Below are positions 34,612 through 45,408 of a stretch of 64,000 nt of DNA, one piece after another. Position 1 is the first letter of the stretch. Every line of letters begins with the position of its first letter. Under the pieces are notes generated by a model. The model searched no databases. It was given only the letters and a program-made list of their open reading frames with translations, and had not been told where the DNA came from. This stretch comes from Orientallactaga sibirica (Eukaryota > Chordata > Mammalia > Rodentia > Dipodidae): the NCBI GenBank assembly GCA_036365145.1, contig JAEOAD010000052.1:14631501-14695500 (forward strand), written 5' to 3'. A program made the translations under genes and the position numbers.

Positions 34612-35310
34612 CAGTCCCTCCTTATCCATGAAGGATAGATATGTTCCAGAACTCTCAGCAGATGCCTGAAATTGCAGCATACTAAAACTCAAAATTTCCT
34701 ACACACACACACACACACACACACACACGCCCACCTACCTACTTATGGCAAAGTTTAATTTATAAATGTGGTAAGGTATGACAGTAACAGTAACCACAAT
34801 AAATAATTTCAACTTTTATAGTCTGAGATATAATAGCAAAATAGGCAGAGATTTCTTTTTCTTTTTCATAATTTGCAGAAAATTATGTAGATTTATTGTA
34901 GATCTTGGTGATTTCAACATTTGACTAAGTCTTTCCTTATTGAGAATTTTCCCTTAAAGAAAGCACATTATGGCTTCTTGTTGGATGTTCAAACAGCCAG
35001 CATTCTGGGGCCATTATTATATGATGGGTTTACCTAAACATGCAAACTGCGACCGCATGACAGCCAATCTGATAACAAGACATGGACTGACTAGCAGGGA
35101 AGCAGTACATATAACAGAGAGAAGCTGGACAACGTGATGATTCAGATCCTGAGAAGCACACACTGGGACTACACAAGATTTTATTAATCCACTCAGAATG
35201 GTGTGCAATCTAAAACTTGTGAGTTATTTCTGGACTTTTCCATTTAATATTGTCAGACCACAGTTGATTGCAGGTAACTTAGATCCTCAGAAAATAAAAC
35301 TGCAGATGGC
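34612..35310 (+). mobile_element. Tigger/MER2-like DNA transposon relic
   Basis: Starts 'cagtccctccttatccatga' and 'tgttccagaactctcagcag', then 'ggcaaagtttaatttataaa'. It ends 'cagaccacagttgattgcag' and 'aaaataaaactgcagat'. These are the typical termini of non-autonomous mammalian TcMar-Tigger relics. It is non-coding. A (CA)n tract lies inside at 34700-34728. Confidence 0.72.
34700..34728 (+). repeat. (CA)n microsatellite
   Basis: About 14 ca units within the Tigger-like relic. Confidence 0.95.
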
Positions 35311-35761
35311 GGTCATTATTGAAATAACTTTAACAAATATACATGCATGCGCTTATGAATTTATACCCGAAAAAACTTCCTACTTTCCATTCTAACCCTT
35401 CTCTAAAACATTACTTTGAAAATTTCTACTTAGAGATATAAGAATCTCTGGTTGTTTACGTTAGCAAATACAGTTCTATCTAGTACACTTATGCTGAGGT
35501 CACACTAATCTTCCTGTATCGTTCCAATCTTAGTATACATGCTGCTGAAGAGAGCCTGACAGGCAGTGCACTGGATCAGCCAGGAAACCATTGAAAGCAT
35601 TGAGTAGCACTTTCCAATGAAGTACAGCCTAGAAGACTGCAACAAAGCAACTGTTACTATGCAGTGCACTTGTGCAAGGAACTAAAAAATGACAGGACTA
35701 ATCTTCACTTTGAGTAGCTTTCAATTTAGTGAGAGATTAAAAATGCTCACCACAAACTGAA
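35311..35761. other. Unique intronic sequence
   Basis: Nothing recognised. Confidence 0.5.
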
Positions 35762-36669
35762 GTTACATGGGTGGATGGTATGATTTGTTCAGTGTTACAT
35801 ACAGCTCAGGACAGGACAGACCAGACTGTGCTCAAGGGCTAACATTTAGTTGTGTTACATGGGTGGATGGTATGATTTGTTCAGTGTTACATACAGCTCA
35901 GGACAGGACAGGCCAGACTGTGCTCAAGGGCTGACATTTAGTTCAGTGTTACATGGGTGGATGGTATGATTTGTTCAGTGTTACATACAGCTCAGGACAG
36001 GACAGGCCAGACTGTGCTCAAGGGGTGACATTTAGTTCAGTGTTACATGGGTGGATGGTATGATTTGTTCAGTGTTACATACAGCTCAGGACAGGACAGG
36101 CCAGACTGTGCTCAAGGGGTGACATTTAGTTCAGTGTTACATGGGTGGATGGTACGATTTGTTCAGTGTTACATACAGCTCAGGACAGGACAGGCCAGAC
36201 TGCACTCAAGGGCTGACATTTAGTTCAGTGTTACATGGGTGGATGGTATGATTTGTTCAGTGTTACATACAGCTCAGGACAGGACAGGCCAGACTGTGCT
36301 CAAGGGCTGACATTTAGTTCAGTGTTACATGGGTGGATGGTACGATTTGTTCAGTGTTACATACAGCTCAGGACAGGACAGGCCAGACTGCGCTCAAGGG
36401 CTGACATTTAGTTCAGGGTTACATGGGTGGATGGTATGATTTGTTCAGTGTTACATACAGCTCAGGACAGGACAGGCCAGACTGCGCTCAAGGGCTGACA
36501 TTTACATTTATGGGTGGATGGTATGATTTGTTCAGGGTTACATGACAGGCCAGATGGCTCAAGGGCTGACATTTAGTTCAGGGTTACATGGGTGAATGGT
36601 ACGATATGTTCAGTGTTACATACAGCTCAGGACAGGCCAGGCCAGACTGTGCTCAAGGGGTGACATTTG
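35762..36669 (+). repeat. 94-bp tandem satellite, about ten copies
   Basis: The anchor 'gttacatgggtggatggt' recurs at 35762, 35854, 35948, 36042, 36136, 36230, 36324 and 36418, a 94-bp step except for the first (92). Each unit has a second, internal 'cagtgttacat'. Sequence between copies differs at a few recurring sites (tatg/tacg, tgtgctc/tgcgctc, gggct/ggggt). The last two copies (36510-36669) are partly deleted. Confidence 0.97.
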
Positions 36670-37033
36670 AACAAAGTCCTAGACAATGATGACTGTGCCA
36701 GGAGGGGGGCAAAGTAAGGCAGTTACATGGAAGGCACATGTTTGGCAAGAGTACAGAGCACTGGAAAAGGCTCGCTGCAAGTACACTCTAACCAGTAGAA
36801 GCAACAGCAAAGTGACTGGATGACATACTGTAACCAATTCTTACCATAATGTTGAAAGTTAGATTTCAGAAAAACGAAAAATAACTGAACATACATAGCT
36901 TCCTTACTAATTTTGCTCATCATATCTTAGAATTTTAGAGTGAAAATATTTTATTAGCAAATGTACTTGCAAACTAGGCATGATAACTTCAAAGAAATAA
37001 TCTGGCTGAAACTCAGGGAAATTAAAGGTTTTC
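36670..37033. other. Unique intronic sequence
   Basis: Nothing recognised. Confidence 0.5.
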
Positions 37034-37284
37034 TAGCTAGGCCTCATGGCATAGGCCTGTCATCCCAGAGGCCCAGGAGGCTGGCTAAGGCATGATTATA
37101 AATTTGAGGCCTTCTTGGCCTACAGAGTGAGTTAAGAGGCCAGCGTGGAGAACTGAGGGAGACCCTGTTTCAAAATAAAAAAGTAACAAGTGGGCTGGGG
37201 GTATAGCTCAGTAGTAAAACACCTGTCTAATATGGGTAAGGTCCTAGGTCTGATTCATAGGACCATTAAAAAAACCCAAACAAC
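37034..37284 (+). mobile_element. B1 + ID composite SINE (B1-dID / ID_B1 type)
   Basis: The left half is a diverged B1 ('cataggcctgtcatcccaga', 'gggagaccctgtttcaaaat'). The right half is an ID-type unit ('gctgggggtatagctcagta', 'gtcctaggtctgattcatag'). The two halves match known dimeric rodent SINEs. Chance adjacency cannot be excluded. Confidence 0.7.
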
Positions 37285-37285
37285 A

Positions 37286-37462
37286 GGGCTGCAGGATTCT
37301 TAGTGGTTAAGGCACTTGCCTGCAAAGCCAAAGGACCCACGTAAGCCAGATGCACAAGGTGGCACATGCAGTTGTTTGCAGTGGTTGGAGACCCTGGTGC
37401 ACCCATTCTCTATCTCTCTCTGTCTCAAATACATAAATAAAAATGTTTTTTAAAAAATAAAT
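37286..37462 (+). mobile_element. tRNA-type SINE lacking part of the B-box region
   Basis: 'tgcctgcaaagccaaaggac' runs directly into 'ccacgtaagccagatgcaca', so about 20 bases around the usual ggttcgattc motif are missing. Confidence 0.92.
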
Positions 37463-37566
37463 TTTTTCTGAGTCGGTAATACTTACAGATGACTGCCTAA
37501 TATATTCATTTCCTTCACATTTTAGGATTAATTTCCATGTGTGTGGGACCGCCATCATCAAAGTAT

Positions 37567-37710
37567 CTTTTTTATTTTTTTGAGGCTGGGTCTCATTCTA
37601 GCCCAAGCTAACCTAGAACTCAGTCTATAGCCCAGGTTGTTCTCAAACTCTTACTAATCCTCCTAACTCAGAGTGCAGAAATTACAGGTGTGGGACACCA
37701 CACTGGGCTA
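37567..37710 (-). mobile_element. Older B1-type SINE
   Basis: 'tttttgaggctgggtctcat', 'ctatagcccaggttgttctc' and 'gaaattacaggtgtgggaca'. Confidence 0.85.
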
Positions 37711-37784
37711 AAACACCTTCTTAATTTAGCTCACTAAGTACATATTGAGTACCTACTCAAGGACTACTATAAACTCTCTCTTTT

Positions 37785-37968
37785 AAAAAATATTATTTAC
37801 AGGGGGGGGGGAGAAATGGACACACCAGGGCTTCCCGCCACTGTAAACGAAGTCCAGATGTATGCGCCACATTTGTGCACTTGGCTTTATGTGGGTATAG
37901 GGAACTGAACCTGGGCTATCAGACTTTGCAAGCAAGATCCTTTAATCACTGGGCATCTCTCCAGCCCT
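37785..37968 (-). mobile_element. tRNA-type SINE
   Basis: G10 run, 'gagaaatggacacaccaggg' and 'gggcatctctccagccc'. Confidence 0.92.
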
Positions 37969-38039
37969 GTATGTTCTCTTTATAGTCATCGTCTCCTTTC
38001 TTCTGCCCCAAACTGTCCCTGCTAACTATTCACTCATTT

Positions 38040-38173
38040 TGCTAAAAATTTGATCAGTAATTATAACAACATTCACAGTCACTGTTTGGTGAGTATCTGC
38101 TATAGCACCAGGCACTACAGTTAGTGCTGTATGGACAGTATTCCATATAATCTTCAAAATAACATTATGAAGT
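38040..38173 (-). mobile_element. MIR SINE, left part (split)
   Basis: Antisense MIR: 'gtgagtatctgctatagcac', 'caggcactacagttagtgct' and 'cattatgaagtagggaattg'. It continues at 38540 after an inserted repeat. Confidence 0.7.
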
Positions 38174-38537
38174 AGGGAATTGTGATGGTTTGAATGTAAA
38201 ATGTCCCCCACAGCCTTATATGTTTTGAATGCTTGGTCTCCAGCTGGTGGTAATTTAGGCAAGTTATAATGTCTCTGGAAGGCAAGTCCTTGTTAGAGGA
38301 GGTGTGTCACTGGAGCAGGCCTTGAGATTTTACAGTCCAGCCTCCGTGCCAATGTTAGCCGGCCGGCTCACCCAAACTCCTTCCTTTCTGCTGCTATGAC
38401 AAGAACTGCCTACTTTGCCACACTCTCCCCACAACAATGAAGCTTCCCTTCAAAACTGTCAGCCCAAATAAGCCCTTCTTCCCGTAAGCTGCTTCTGGCC
38501 CAGTGATTTTCCCCCAGCAATCAAAAGGTAACTAGTG
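38174..38537 (+). mobile_element. Rodent medium-reiteration repeat inserted in a MIR
   Basis: 'ggtttgaatgtaaaatgtcc', 'tggtctccagctggtggtaa', 'ggaggtgtgtcactggagca', 'cagcccaaataagcccttct' and a terminal 'gcaatcaaaaggtaactagt'. Same family as 27250-27503, but longer. Confidence 0.75.
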
Positions 38538-38539
38538 TT

Positions 38540-38660
38540 TTATGACTGAGGAAGCAAGCTCACAGAGCTCAGTGTTTTGCTAAGTGGCTGAATCAGAGTT
38601 TGCAGCAGCGACCTTGATGCCAGAGTCCCTTCCTGCTACAGTGCTCTGCACTGCCTCTAG
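38540..38660 (-). mobile_element. MIR SINE, right part (split)
   Basis: 'tatgactgaggaagcaagct', 'gctaagtggctgaatcagag' and 'gccagagtcccttcctgcta' continue the antisense MIR of 38040-38173. Confidence 0.65.
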
Positions 38661-39689
38661 CAATCTGTGACCTCCTACTAACATGGGACAGTATTTTAAG
38701 TTAAAAATTCATGTCCCAAGCTGAGGGGATACTCGCTATTGTGAAATACTGTTCTAGATACTGTTGGTGATGTGTAAATAAAGGAGAGAATGATTGTAAT
38801 TCCTGACCATCAGAGTCTCCTACATCTAAGTATAGGCAGCTATGTCATGTCAGCTTGTGAGAAGGGCGTCTGTGACACACAACTTGGACAACTAAGGTCA
38901 GCAGCATGGAAATGGCTCAGCCTGTTAATATCAGACAGAAACCACATCTAGACGCAGTCAGAAATTGGCCAACCCTGACTAAATGACTTACAGAACTTTA
39001 ATAATAATAATACATATCAGTCAGAATCTATAAAAAATGAAACAAAACTCTCTGTTGATGAAAAATCTGACTTGTTAGAAGTTCCCAATCGAATCGGCTT
39101 GTAGTCCATTTTCAATGAGCCTCAGCTTTTTTGAAGTGGAATAAACTACTCGAGTACTCGGCCTGCAATCAGCACATTGAAGTGAGGAAGGTTACTTGGT
39201 GAGAACGCACGTGTGATATCCTGCCTTATCATGTGGTTGAATGCTGAAGAAACCATCTACTTTTAATATTGCCTTTACTACTCTCTGAATGACTTTTTAC
39301 TCAGTATTTCAAAGGCACTGGTTATATTTCTACAAATCATTCCACCACTTATAAATCTTGAGGTCAGATCAGATGTTATCTGATGTTCTTTAGTCTACAA
39401 CGTGAACCCCAGGAAACACCTAGAGGGAGTCACAATTTGGTCTTAGTGTACCCACATCTTCCCTACTATTCACGGACACAGTTTTCAGACCACAAATCAT
39501 GAGAATAAGGTTTACTGGAAGGTTGCAGTGGCAAACACTATCTTCATGTGCTGTGCCATCAAAAATCTCTTAGTACAACAAATTTCAAAGGAAACAGAAG
39601 TTAATAAAGAAGAATAATTTTGGGAGTCCCAACACTGGTAACTAAGGAGAGGAAGCCAGCTCCGCAACATTAAAGGCACTGATACTCAC
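38661..39689 (-). other. Unique sequence just downstream of the BABAM2 exon
   Basis: First kilobase of the downstream intron in transcription order. No repeat called apart from a 'taataataat' tract near 39002. Confidence 0.6.
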
Positions 39690-39799
39690 TGTTCAATTCG
39701 TGGTGACAAGTATAGCTTGGGAAACACCTGGGTGGCTTCAGTGTCCTCAAAACTGACAGAAAGTAGGGCCACATCTTCTCCAGGGTCTTCATTTGCATC
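39690..39799 (-). CDS. BABAM2: BABAM2 (BRE/BRCC45) internal coding exon
   Basis: Seen: on the minus strand a 110-base segment starts GATGCAAATGAAG after the acceptor 'cttcttttctaag' and ends CGAATTGAACA before the donor 'gtgagtatc'. It reads 36 full codons plus two bases of a split codon (phase 0 in, phase 2 out). The translation includes [20 protein letters not shown] and, two residues later, [10 protein letters not shown]. Known: this matches BABAM2, about residues 191-227 of 383, between the N-terminal and C-terminal UEV (ubiquitin E2 variant)-like domains. BABAM2 is a non-catalytic scaffold that joins BABAM1 to the deubiquitinase BRCC36 in the nuclear BRCA1-A complex (DNA-damage signalling, K63-linked ubiquitin) and the mostly cytoplasmic BRISC complex. 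Compared with the human protein from memory there are two changes, V to A at the second residue and Y to F just before PKLYL. Introns on both sides and good splice sites argue against a processed pseudogene. Confidence 0.95.
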
Positions 39800-41197
39800 C
39801 TTAGAAAAGAAGTGCAAAACAAGGTTGTGAGCACTCTCTGAACATTTATTATTTGTGGTAAGATTACAGGCATGGACCACTTACTTTAGCTCATTCTAGA
39901 ATCTCACGAGTTTTGTGAACCTTATTGGTGAACTTACAATCACTAGCATGAAGCGATGGTTGTGAATTGTACTTATTCCAGCTGAGTGGACTGGCACAAC
40001 CTTTGCTACACACTTCTTTATTCACTTCTCTAGAGTGAAGGCTCTCAAGTTTCTCAAGCAAAGCCAGTCACTGCAAGGGGAAAGCCGGCACTTATCTTAC
40101 TTGTTCCCATATCCATGGGGAAGAAGGGGAGTGAATCTGGTGCTAACAGATTACACAGAAGCCTAGTTAACACATTTCAATAAGCATATTGCTACAAACA
40201 TGATTTATATCCTAAAACAGCAACAACTTATTACAACTACCTTTATAGTGTGCTATAAATTATTTAAATAGCAAAAATCCCCAGGGAATATATTCCCACG
40301 AAGTATGTCCCCATATAAGCAAAGAGCAGGGGGTTAGACACACATCTACCTTAACAAAGTGATCATAGATGGATGGTTTAGATGTGAAGCACCATGCATA
40401 CCTACCTTACATGTTCACTTCTACGACAAAGCTTTCATTGAGCTAAGTATGATTGTTAGTGATGAATCCATCAAGGAACATTTTGAGGTTAATAGGAATA
40501 AACTTGACTGCTAATGACACAGATAAACTTACTGTGACTGGTCATTGGAAAGTAAGACTACGAGAACTCCAGGAATAAGCAACAGAACGCTAACAAGGCG
40601 CTTAAATCAAAACTGTGCACCTGCTGACTATGTGCACACGCTTCATGTCCACTGCGAGCACCAAGTGTCTGTGGAGTTCTGAACCACGTGCTGGGCACTA
40701 GGACAATTCTAAACATAGAGTGATAGTGATCTGTAAATACCGAATTTTAGGAATACTTAGTAACCCAATAGTGGTTCCAAGTCAAGTATGAAAATTTTAA
40801 ACATTTAATAGATTTGTGCATCTTTCTCCCACAGGGGCTGGTAATACTGACCTGTATTTGTAGGTCATTTTGTAATTCCTTTAGGTGGGAGTGGGGGGTT
40901 CAGCTATACCAGGGCAGGTCCCAAATTAGGCTTTTGAGATTGACTGCTCATGAGCACTGAGAACCTCAGACAGGATGCCCGTCGTGTGTCTAAAGCCCCA
41001 CCCCCTTCTCTTCCTGCGCCCTGGAAGCTGGTCAGCACCTCCCACTACTCAGCTTTGACAACTTTGGTCTCTTTCTCTTTGTCCTGCTTCCTACTCTACC
41101 TATGAGATGATATGTGTGGCATGTATGCACAGGGACAAGGATCATGAAATCTCTCCATTCTAAAAAATATGAAACATTCTTAAGAAAGAAAAGAACT
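39800..41197 (-). other. Unique sequence just upstream of the BABAM2 exon
   Basis: 3' end of the upstream intron, including the pyrimidine tract at 39801-39815. No repeat called for 1.4 kb. Confidence 0.6.
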
Positions 41198-41327
41198 CTT
41201 TAATCCCAGCACTCGGTAGGCAGAGGTAGGATGATAACTGTGAGTTCAAGGCCACCCTGAGACGACATAGTGAATTCTAGGTCAACCTAGACTAGAGTGA
41301 GACTTTACCTTGAAAAACAAAACAAAA
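41198..41327 (+). mobile_element. B1-type SINE, 5' truncated
   Basis: 'ctttaatcccagcactcggt' ... 'gagtgagactttaccttgaa'. Confidence 0.92.
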
Positions 41328-41370
41328 CAAAACAAAACAAAACAAAACAAAACAAGACAAAACAAAACAA
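41316..41370 (+). repeat. (AAAAC)n tail array
   Basis: About ten 'aaaac' units grown from the tail of the B1 at 41198. Confidence 0.95.
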
Positions 41371-41447
41371 TTATGCTAGACTCTGCCCAGGCCCAGGATA
41401 ACCGAATGTGAGGAGTTGTGAAAAACTTGGCAAGAGTAAAAGGTTTG

Positions 41448-41567
41448 CGGGTTTTTTGACGCAGTGTTTCACTTTAGCTCAGGATGACCTGAACTCATTC
41501 TATAGCCCAGGCTGGCCTCAAACTTATGATCAACCTCTTAAGTGCTAGGATTAAAGGTGTGCCTTTA
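41448..41567 (-). mobile_element. Older B1-type SINE
   Basis: 'ttttttgacgcagtgtttca', 'cccaggctggcctcaaactt' and 'taggattaaaggtgtgcctt'. Confidence 0.85.
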
Positions 41568-42277
41568 TCTCTTTTTAAGAGTAAAAGGTTTCTGAATGGC
41601 AACAACCGAAGTTCAGTCAAACCCAACGCACAACGACCATGAGGTGTTTCTGGCGGCACCTTCACTGCAGCCTTGGCTACTAAACACACCGTGCACGCTT
41701 CTCAGTGTGCGCAGTCACAGCATGTACGCCAGTGAGGCTGCTGGAAACACCCTGGCTCACATTTAAGATGTTACAGAATGTATAGTACTTGTACTGTACA
41801 CCAAAGGGATTTGCTCTCATAGACTAACAAGGGTTTAGTTACAGAAAACAAAGACCTGTAATATTGTCCTGTCACCACTCCTCAGCATGTCAAATTAGTA
41901 TATCTTTGGATAGAATGGCAGTAAAATATTTGACCATAAATTTGCTGCTTGAATTACTGAGTTGAGTTTCATGAAGAACCATTTGATGAATTCTGGCTTG
42001 GGATTAAGATAAACTTTTCAACAATTTCTGAAATAACCATAATACATCCATCTGCCATTTTGAATATATGTGTGCAAAGTGGCATTCTCAGCATTAATAA
42101 TTTCAAAACAAGACATCAACCAGCTCCGAGGCATGAGGAGGCTCTGCACCCTGTAGTGCCAAATATTCAGCCAAGACTTAATTCCTTATATAAAATAAAT
42201 AAGCACAGCATTTCATCAGTATGCAAATCTGCTTTCGTCTGCAGAGAGGCAAATTATGCAGATCAAAGCATTGTTTT
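41568..42277. other. Unique intronic sequence, AT-rich at its right end
   Basis: No repeat called. 41930-42277 has POU-octamer-like 'atgcaaat', 'aaattatgcagat' and 'cattaataatttcaaa' motifs. Confidence 0.5.
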
Positions 42278-42702
42278 AAAATAAAATTCATCGTGATCTA
42301 TCATGAGTAAACATTTGATGTGTGTACGTGTTGGTATATGTATACATGCACATGTAAATGTGGAGATCAGATAAAATAAAATTCATCATGATCTATCATG
42401 AGTAAACATTTGATGTGTATACATGTTGACATGTGTGTACATGCACATGTATGTGTGGAAGTCAGATTGTATGTGTGCTGATGTGTGTACATGCACATGT
42501 AAGTGTGGCGGTCAGATTGTACGTGTGCTGATGTGTGTACATGCACACGTATGTGTGGGGGTCAGACTGTATGCGTGTTGATGTGTGTGTACATGCACAC
42601 GTACATGAGGGGGTCAGACTGTACACGTGCTGACGTGTGTACATGCACACGTACATGAGGGGGTCAGACTGTACACGTGCTGACGTGTGTACATGCACAC
42701 AG
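42278..42702. repeat. TG-rich tandem array (95-bp duplication then 50-bp units)
   Basis: 'aaaattcatcgtgatctatc' near 42282 is repeated near 42377, giving a 95-bp duplication. After it, 'gtcagattgt' or 'gtcagactgt' recurs at 42461, 42511, 42561, 42613 and 42663, about 50 bp apart, each time with 'gatgtgtgtacatgcacat' or a close variant. Confidence 0.93.
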
Positions 42703-42948
42703 CGGCTGCTTCTTTGTGGCTTTCTTACTTGCTGCCCTGAACAGCATGAGCCGTGGGGGTCATGTGCCTCCAGTGACACTCCTTTGGTTTCTGAGAAAGA
42801 TTACCCTGCTCTTCTGTCTCTGGCTGCTTCCCCTTCCATTCTCATTTTCTTTTCTTTTTATCTTCTTAATTGGGGAGCACATTACAAAAATTAGGTGTGT
42901 TTTTACAAGTCAATCCATATAGAAATTTAGCTAAAAATAGATCTTGTC

Positions 42949-43163
42949 GGACTGGGGAGATGGCTCAGCAGTTAGGGGTACTTACATGCAAAGCTTGACG
43001 GCCAAGGTTTGCCTCCCTGGTAACCATGTAAAGCTGGATGCATAAAATGGAGCATTCATCTGGAGTTTGTGGAAGCAGGAGGCCCTGGCACTCCCAATCC
43101 CTCACTTGCTCAAATTTTCTTCTCTTCTCTCTCCCCCGCCCTTACAAATAAATAAAAATATTT
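42949..43163 (+). mobile_element. tRNA-type SINE ('aaaatgg' subfamily)
   Basis: 'ggactggggagatggctcag', 'gaccatgtaaagctgg'-like variant 'ataaaatggagcattcatct', (CT)n and 'acaaataaataaaaatattt'. Groups with the copy at 18965. Confidence 0.92.
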
Positions 43164-43289
43164 TTTAAAACTAGATCTTATATTCCTACCTTCCCCTTCA
43201 CTTTTCAAAGTAACTAATACAATACAGCCTCAAAGAGCTTCCTCTGAACTCATAAACACACACACGCACATTTGCATATAAACAGCTCT

Positions 43290-43515
43290 TTAACCTTCTG
43301 TTTTGATTTCCTAATGGGATCATAGTATATACACCATTCTGCCAATTGCTTTTTAAATAGCCATGTAACATTCCCTGGCATGGATTTTTCTTTTGTTTAA
43401 ACCATCTCCCTGGTAACAGAGCTTCAGGTTGCTTGCAAGTCTTAGCTACATGGTAGTGCTGTAATGTGTATGCTTGTCCACGTGCATGTATTCTGAAGTG
43501 GGGACTCCTGTTTCT
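43290..43515 (-). mobile_element. Possible ancient L1 fragment
   Basis: 'atgggatcatagtatataca', 'ccattctgccaattgctttt', 'gttgcttgcaagtcttagct', 'agtgctgtaatgtgtatgct' and 'attctgaagtggggactcct' follow the order of an antisense old L1 3' region. It is strongly diverged. Confidence 0.45.
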
Positions 43516-43518
43516 TCC

Positions 43519-43520
43519 AT

Positions 43521-43551
<31 letters not shown>

Positions 43552-43747
43552 TTTGTTTATTTATTTGCAAGCTGAGACAGACAGACAGAGAGAATGGACA
43601 TGCAAAGGCCTCCAGCAGCTGCAAATGAGCTCCAGACCAGGCTACACTTTGTGCATCTGGCTTTACAACACGGGTACTGGGGAACTGACCCACTTCATCA
43701 GGCTCTGCAGGCAAGCGCCTTAACCGCTGAGCCATCCCTCCAGCCCC
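43519..43747 (-). mobile_element. tRNA-type SINE with (TTTA)n tail
   Basis: About ten 'attt' units, 'gagagaatggacatgcaaag' and 'gctgagccatccctccagcc'. Confidence 0.95.
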
Positions 43748-45408
43748 AGTATACTTACTTTTACGCTCACTGTACCTGACAACAAAAACTCTTAATTGTC
43801 TGTTATATGAATAGGTTAATGACCACATGCATGGGAATTCCTAACCTTTAGTCACTGTATCTGGTGACGTTTTGTGCAGCCTGCTTTTAAAAAGTTGCTA
43901 TCACTACTGAAGTCTGGATACAAAGTGCTGACTTCCTGCTCCTGCCCCCACAATAGACCCAGCTTTCTAGAACCAGTGGTTTAACCGGAGAGCCCTGGTT
44001 GGGAATCTGAGTTTAATTATCACTTCTGGTTCTTTTACAAATGATAAAGTATCTAACCTTGATTCTCCCTTCCTGTAAAATGAAGATGGAAACTTTTTAA
44101 CAATCTTGAGGGTCCTCAACAAACAGACACCACCCGAATGATATGACTCTAAGACAAGTGTAACACTAAGGTCAAAGGGATCACATTCACAGACATGGTC
44201 ATTTAGCTGAGTATAGGAGTCTTTCTATTCAGATTGGTCACCACAAGAAAGATGATAAAGAAGAAACACGCTGACTCCAGATGCCATCTTCTGAGGTTCC
44301 CTGTGAAAGGTCAGGGCTGGCAGCTGTGACTGCAAATGACAAACCAGGAAAAACACTGGAAAAAAAACACCCAGGGACCACTGAAGTCCTCTGTAAGTGG
44401 CATGCCTATGGGTAATTCAAACTAACTTCTTTTCCCTACGTTTTAGCTTTCCATTCCAACTATGATCCTAATAAAGACGACAAAAACTTAAAGCAAACCC
44501 TCCAGAGGAAAAGGACTGAGCCTGGTTATATGACCAACACTCATCACCTGACACTCTGCAGAAAGCGCTTGCAGCTGTCTGAGTACAGAATCAGTCACCT
44601 CATGAACTGTTGTGATGTCTGTTCCTTGGTGTTGCACAGGAGTTGTCTTTGAATTGGCAACTGATTCCTAATGGATACCTAAGTTTGATTTTAAATGCTT
44701 AAATAAGCCCCAAGACTTCCAAAATTACAAATGCACACAGTGCTGCTTCCAGTTTCTGCAACTCCACCAGGCTTGTAAGGACCCCTCCCCTCTGGGAAAG
44801 CAGAAGTGACGCTCTTGCCCAAGGCTCTTAGAAGCTAACATTACAGATGATTACTGCAACCACTAATGGCAGCATTTGGAAAACAAGGGATGGTTAAAAC
44901 GTAGTGAGAGACATTTAAAAATGTACAAATGTACACTTTCAGGGCTTTCTATCTGTGCCATCTGAAACTGCCAGAGGCTAAAATGGGGAGAAAAGATGGT
45001 GAATCTGCTCAAGTTAAAGAATGTTGCCATCTCCCTTCACACAGTGTGTCGGGCACTCGTGTGAGGCAGTACTCGGGCGAGGCAGTAACAGCCATGATAT
45101 TCTGCTTCGACGTAACAGTGGTCGGCTCAGCATTGGACAACGACAGGAAGGGGTTTCTGGCAATGTAGTGAATATTCACTACACGTAAGCTCTTTGGAGT
45201 CCCAAACCTTTTCCTGTTTATTTCTCCACCCTCATAGAACATGCATAGAAAAATGGCTTAAAAAGTTAATTCAGAATGAGTAAATGAATGAAGTTAGCCA
45301 TTGAATTGGCTTTTCTAATGTGAAAAATATTTGAATTCAGGTACATTATATTAAACTGATGAAACTAAGCAGGAAATGCCTTCAGCTAGGAAGCTCCTCA
45401 GTATCTGG
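43748..45408. other. Mostly unique intronic sequence
   Basis: No exon. 44000-44100 ('gtttaattatcacttctggt', 'cttcctgtaaaatgaagatg') may be a worn sense MIR. Confidence 0.5.

Noticed and set aside
37193..37284. Possible BC1-like RNA gene
   Set aside because: It is an ID-type segment joined to a B1, diverged from a functional BC1 and without the unique 3' part.
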